A stretch of DNA of 64,000 nucleotides, from positions 39,255 through 103,254 of the forward strand of contig UQIN01000005.1 of assembly GCA_900541035.1 (NCBI GenBank), read 5' to 3'. This document shows positions 63,465 to 64,000 of the stretch, piece after piece. The stretch comes from an uncultured Collinsella sp. (lineage in GTDB: Bacteria > Actinomycetota > Coriobacteriia > Coriobacteriales > Coriobacteriaceae). Within the stretch, counting starts at the first letter, position 1, and each line of letters begins with the position of its first letter. The translations under genes were made by a program, and so were the position numbers. Under the pieces are notes generated by a model. That model made no database searches. It was not told the origin of the DNA and was given only the letters and a program-made list of their open reading frames with translations.

Positions 63465-63880
63465 ATGTCCCAGCAACGTAAGTTCTTCCCCGGCTGGCTC
63501 GTGGTGGCCTCCGGCTTTGTGATCATGGCCACGTGTTACACGATTTTCGTTAACTGCATGAGCCTGTTTCAGCCGCTCATCGTCAGCGACCTCGGGATCA
63601 CGCTTGCGCAGTACAACATCTCCAATGCCATCTCCACCGTGGTGAGCGTTATCGGCTCACTTGTCATTGGCCATGTTGCCGATAAAGTAAGCGGCCGCGT
63701 TTTGGGTTCCCCTCACTGTAATCGCCACCTCTGCCGTTCTTGCCGGCATGAGCTTTGTCGGTGAGCTATGGCAGGTCTACGTGCTCTTTTCTGTTCGCCC
63801 CGTTCTGTCCGTGGCTGCCCTGGAAGCCGAATGGATGCTCGTACCATCATTCGGTTTCCAAGGCGGCCACGGGCCTACGA
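63465..63880 (+). pseudogene. MFS transporter gene, frameshifted and truncated
   Basis: Starts well (MSQQRKFFPGWLVVASGFVI, a good AAGGA, and a first MFS loop GHVADKVSGRVLG), but the frame breaks near 63704. In another frame the protein continues PLTVIATSAVLAGMSF and GELWQVYVLF, the expected helix 3. After that the resemblance ends within 100 bp, so most of the gene (about 300 residues) is missing. Downstream is a palindrome. Confidence 0.75.
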
Positions 63881-63882
63881 AA

Positions 63883-63946
63883 TGATCCGTTTTCCTCCGT
63901 CCCCAAGGAATCACGTGATTCGAAGGGGACGGAGGAAAACGGATCA
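63883..63946. repeat. 64-bp near-perfect palindrome
   Basis: Arms TGATCCGTTTTCCTCCGTCC... and its exact complement (22 bp), enclosing AAG-GAATCACGTGATTC-GAA, which is itself a palindrome (63908-63921). Confidence 0.88.
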
Positions 63947-63964
63947 CAAACAGCGGCGGCGCGT

Positions 63965-64000
63965 CTGGCCGAACGAGCCCCCATACCCTCGTTCGGTCAG
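63965..64000. repeat. Hairpin at the window edge
   Basis: GCCGAACGAG / CTCGTTCGG arms with outer CTG/CAG; it may extend past the window end. Confidence 0.6.

Overview
The window looks like chromosomal DNA of a high-GC Gram-positive anaerobe of the class Coriobacteriia, most likely Collinsella or a close relative. This rests on GC-rich third codon positions, Actinobacteria-type core genes beside a T-box controlled pheS, a monoderm-type Tad pilus locus, VanS-like and CpsB/YwqE-type regulators, and my memory of similar proteins. No database search was run. Both ends are cut: a DUF4012 gene enters from the left, and the right end holds a decayed transporter gene and palindromes.

Layout. 1-4.9 kb: DUF4012 protein, phosphoglucosamine mutase (glmM), and a convergent M32 carboxypeptidase. 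5.0-9.1 kb: T-box leader, pheS and pheT. 9.2-12.1 kb: an ECF-type Ni/Co transporter (M-Q-O) behind a promoter carrying a perfect NikR-like operator. 12.1-19.2 kb: phospholipase-C-like protein, pyruvate kinase (minus strand), a Ca2+-type P-ATPase whose Shine-Dalgarno sits in a hairpin, and rsgA. 19.4-29.1 kb: a compact tad/flp pilus operon (cpaB-tadZ-tadA-tadB-tadC-flp, an unknown membrane protein, several TadE/TadG-like pseudopilins) ending in a DUF192 gene. 29.1-29.7 kb: a toxin-antitoxin pair whose toxin appears frameshifted. 29.8-43.6 kb: housekeeping translation genes (tRNA-Phe, rsmI, metG, rsmA, tatD, tRNA-Leu, rlmH, serS, tRNA-Arg, tRNA-Ser) mixed with a GH5-like protein lacking its acid/base residue, an SPFH protein, proC, a 57-residue membrane protein and two unknown proteins. 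43.7-50.4 kb: D-Ala-D-Ala carboxypeptidase, a VanRS-like two-component system, pstB and a PhoBR-like system. 50.6-55.4 kb: capsule-type tyrosine-kinase module (Wzz-like, BY-kinase, PHP phosphatase), a GNAT enzyme and htpG. 55.7-60.7 kb: two tandem YhgE/Pip membrane proteins. 61-64 kb: EamA transporter, M20 amidohydrolase and an MFS pseudogene.

Functional links. PheST is probably controlled by uncharged tRNA-Phe: the leader has a candidate UUC specifier and a UGGU bulge that fits an A73 discriminator. The NikMQO-type transporter is probably shut off by a nickel regulator that is not in the window. The Tad genes overlap by a few bases and should be co-translated. The wall carboxypeptidase is divergent from the VanRS-like system and may be its target.

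The most unusual non-coding signals are (i) a 60-bp near-perfect direct repeat of the tRNA-Leu 3' end plus its terminator, enclosing a short structured segment, and inverted T-arm copies downstream of both tRNA-Leu and tRNA-Ser; and (ii) a series of long nested palindromes (about 64-151 bp) between genes that share architecture but not sequence.
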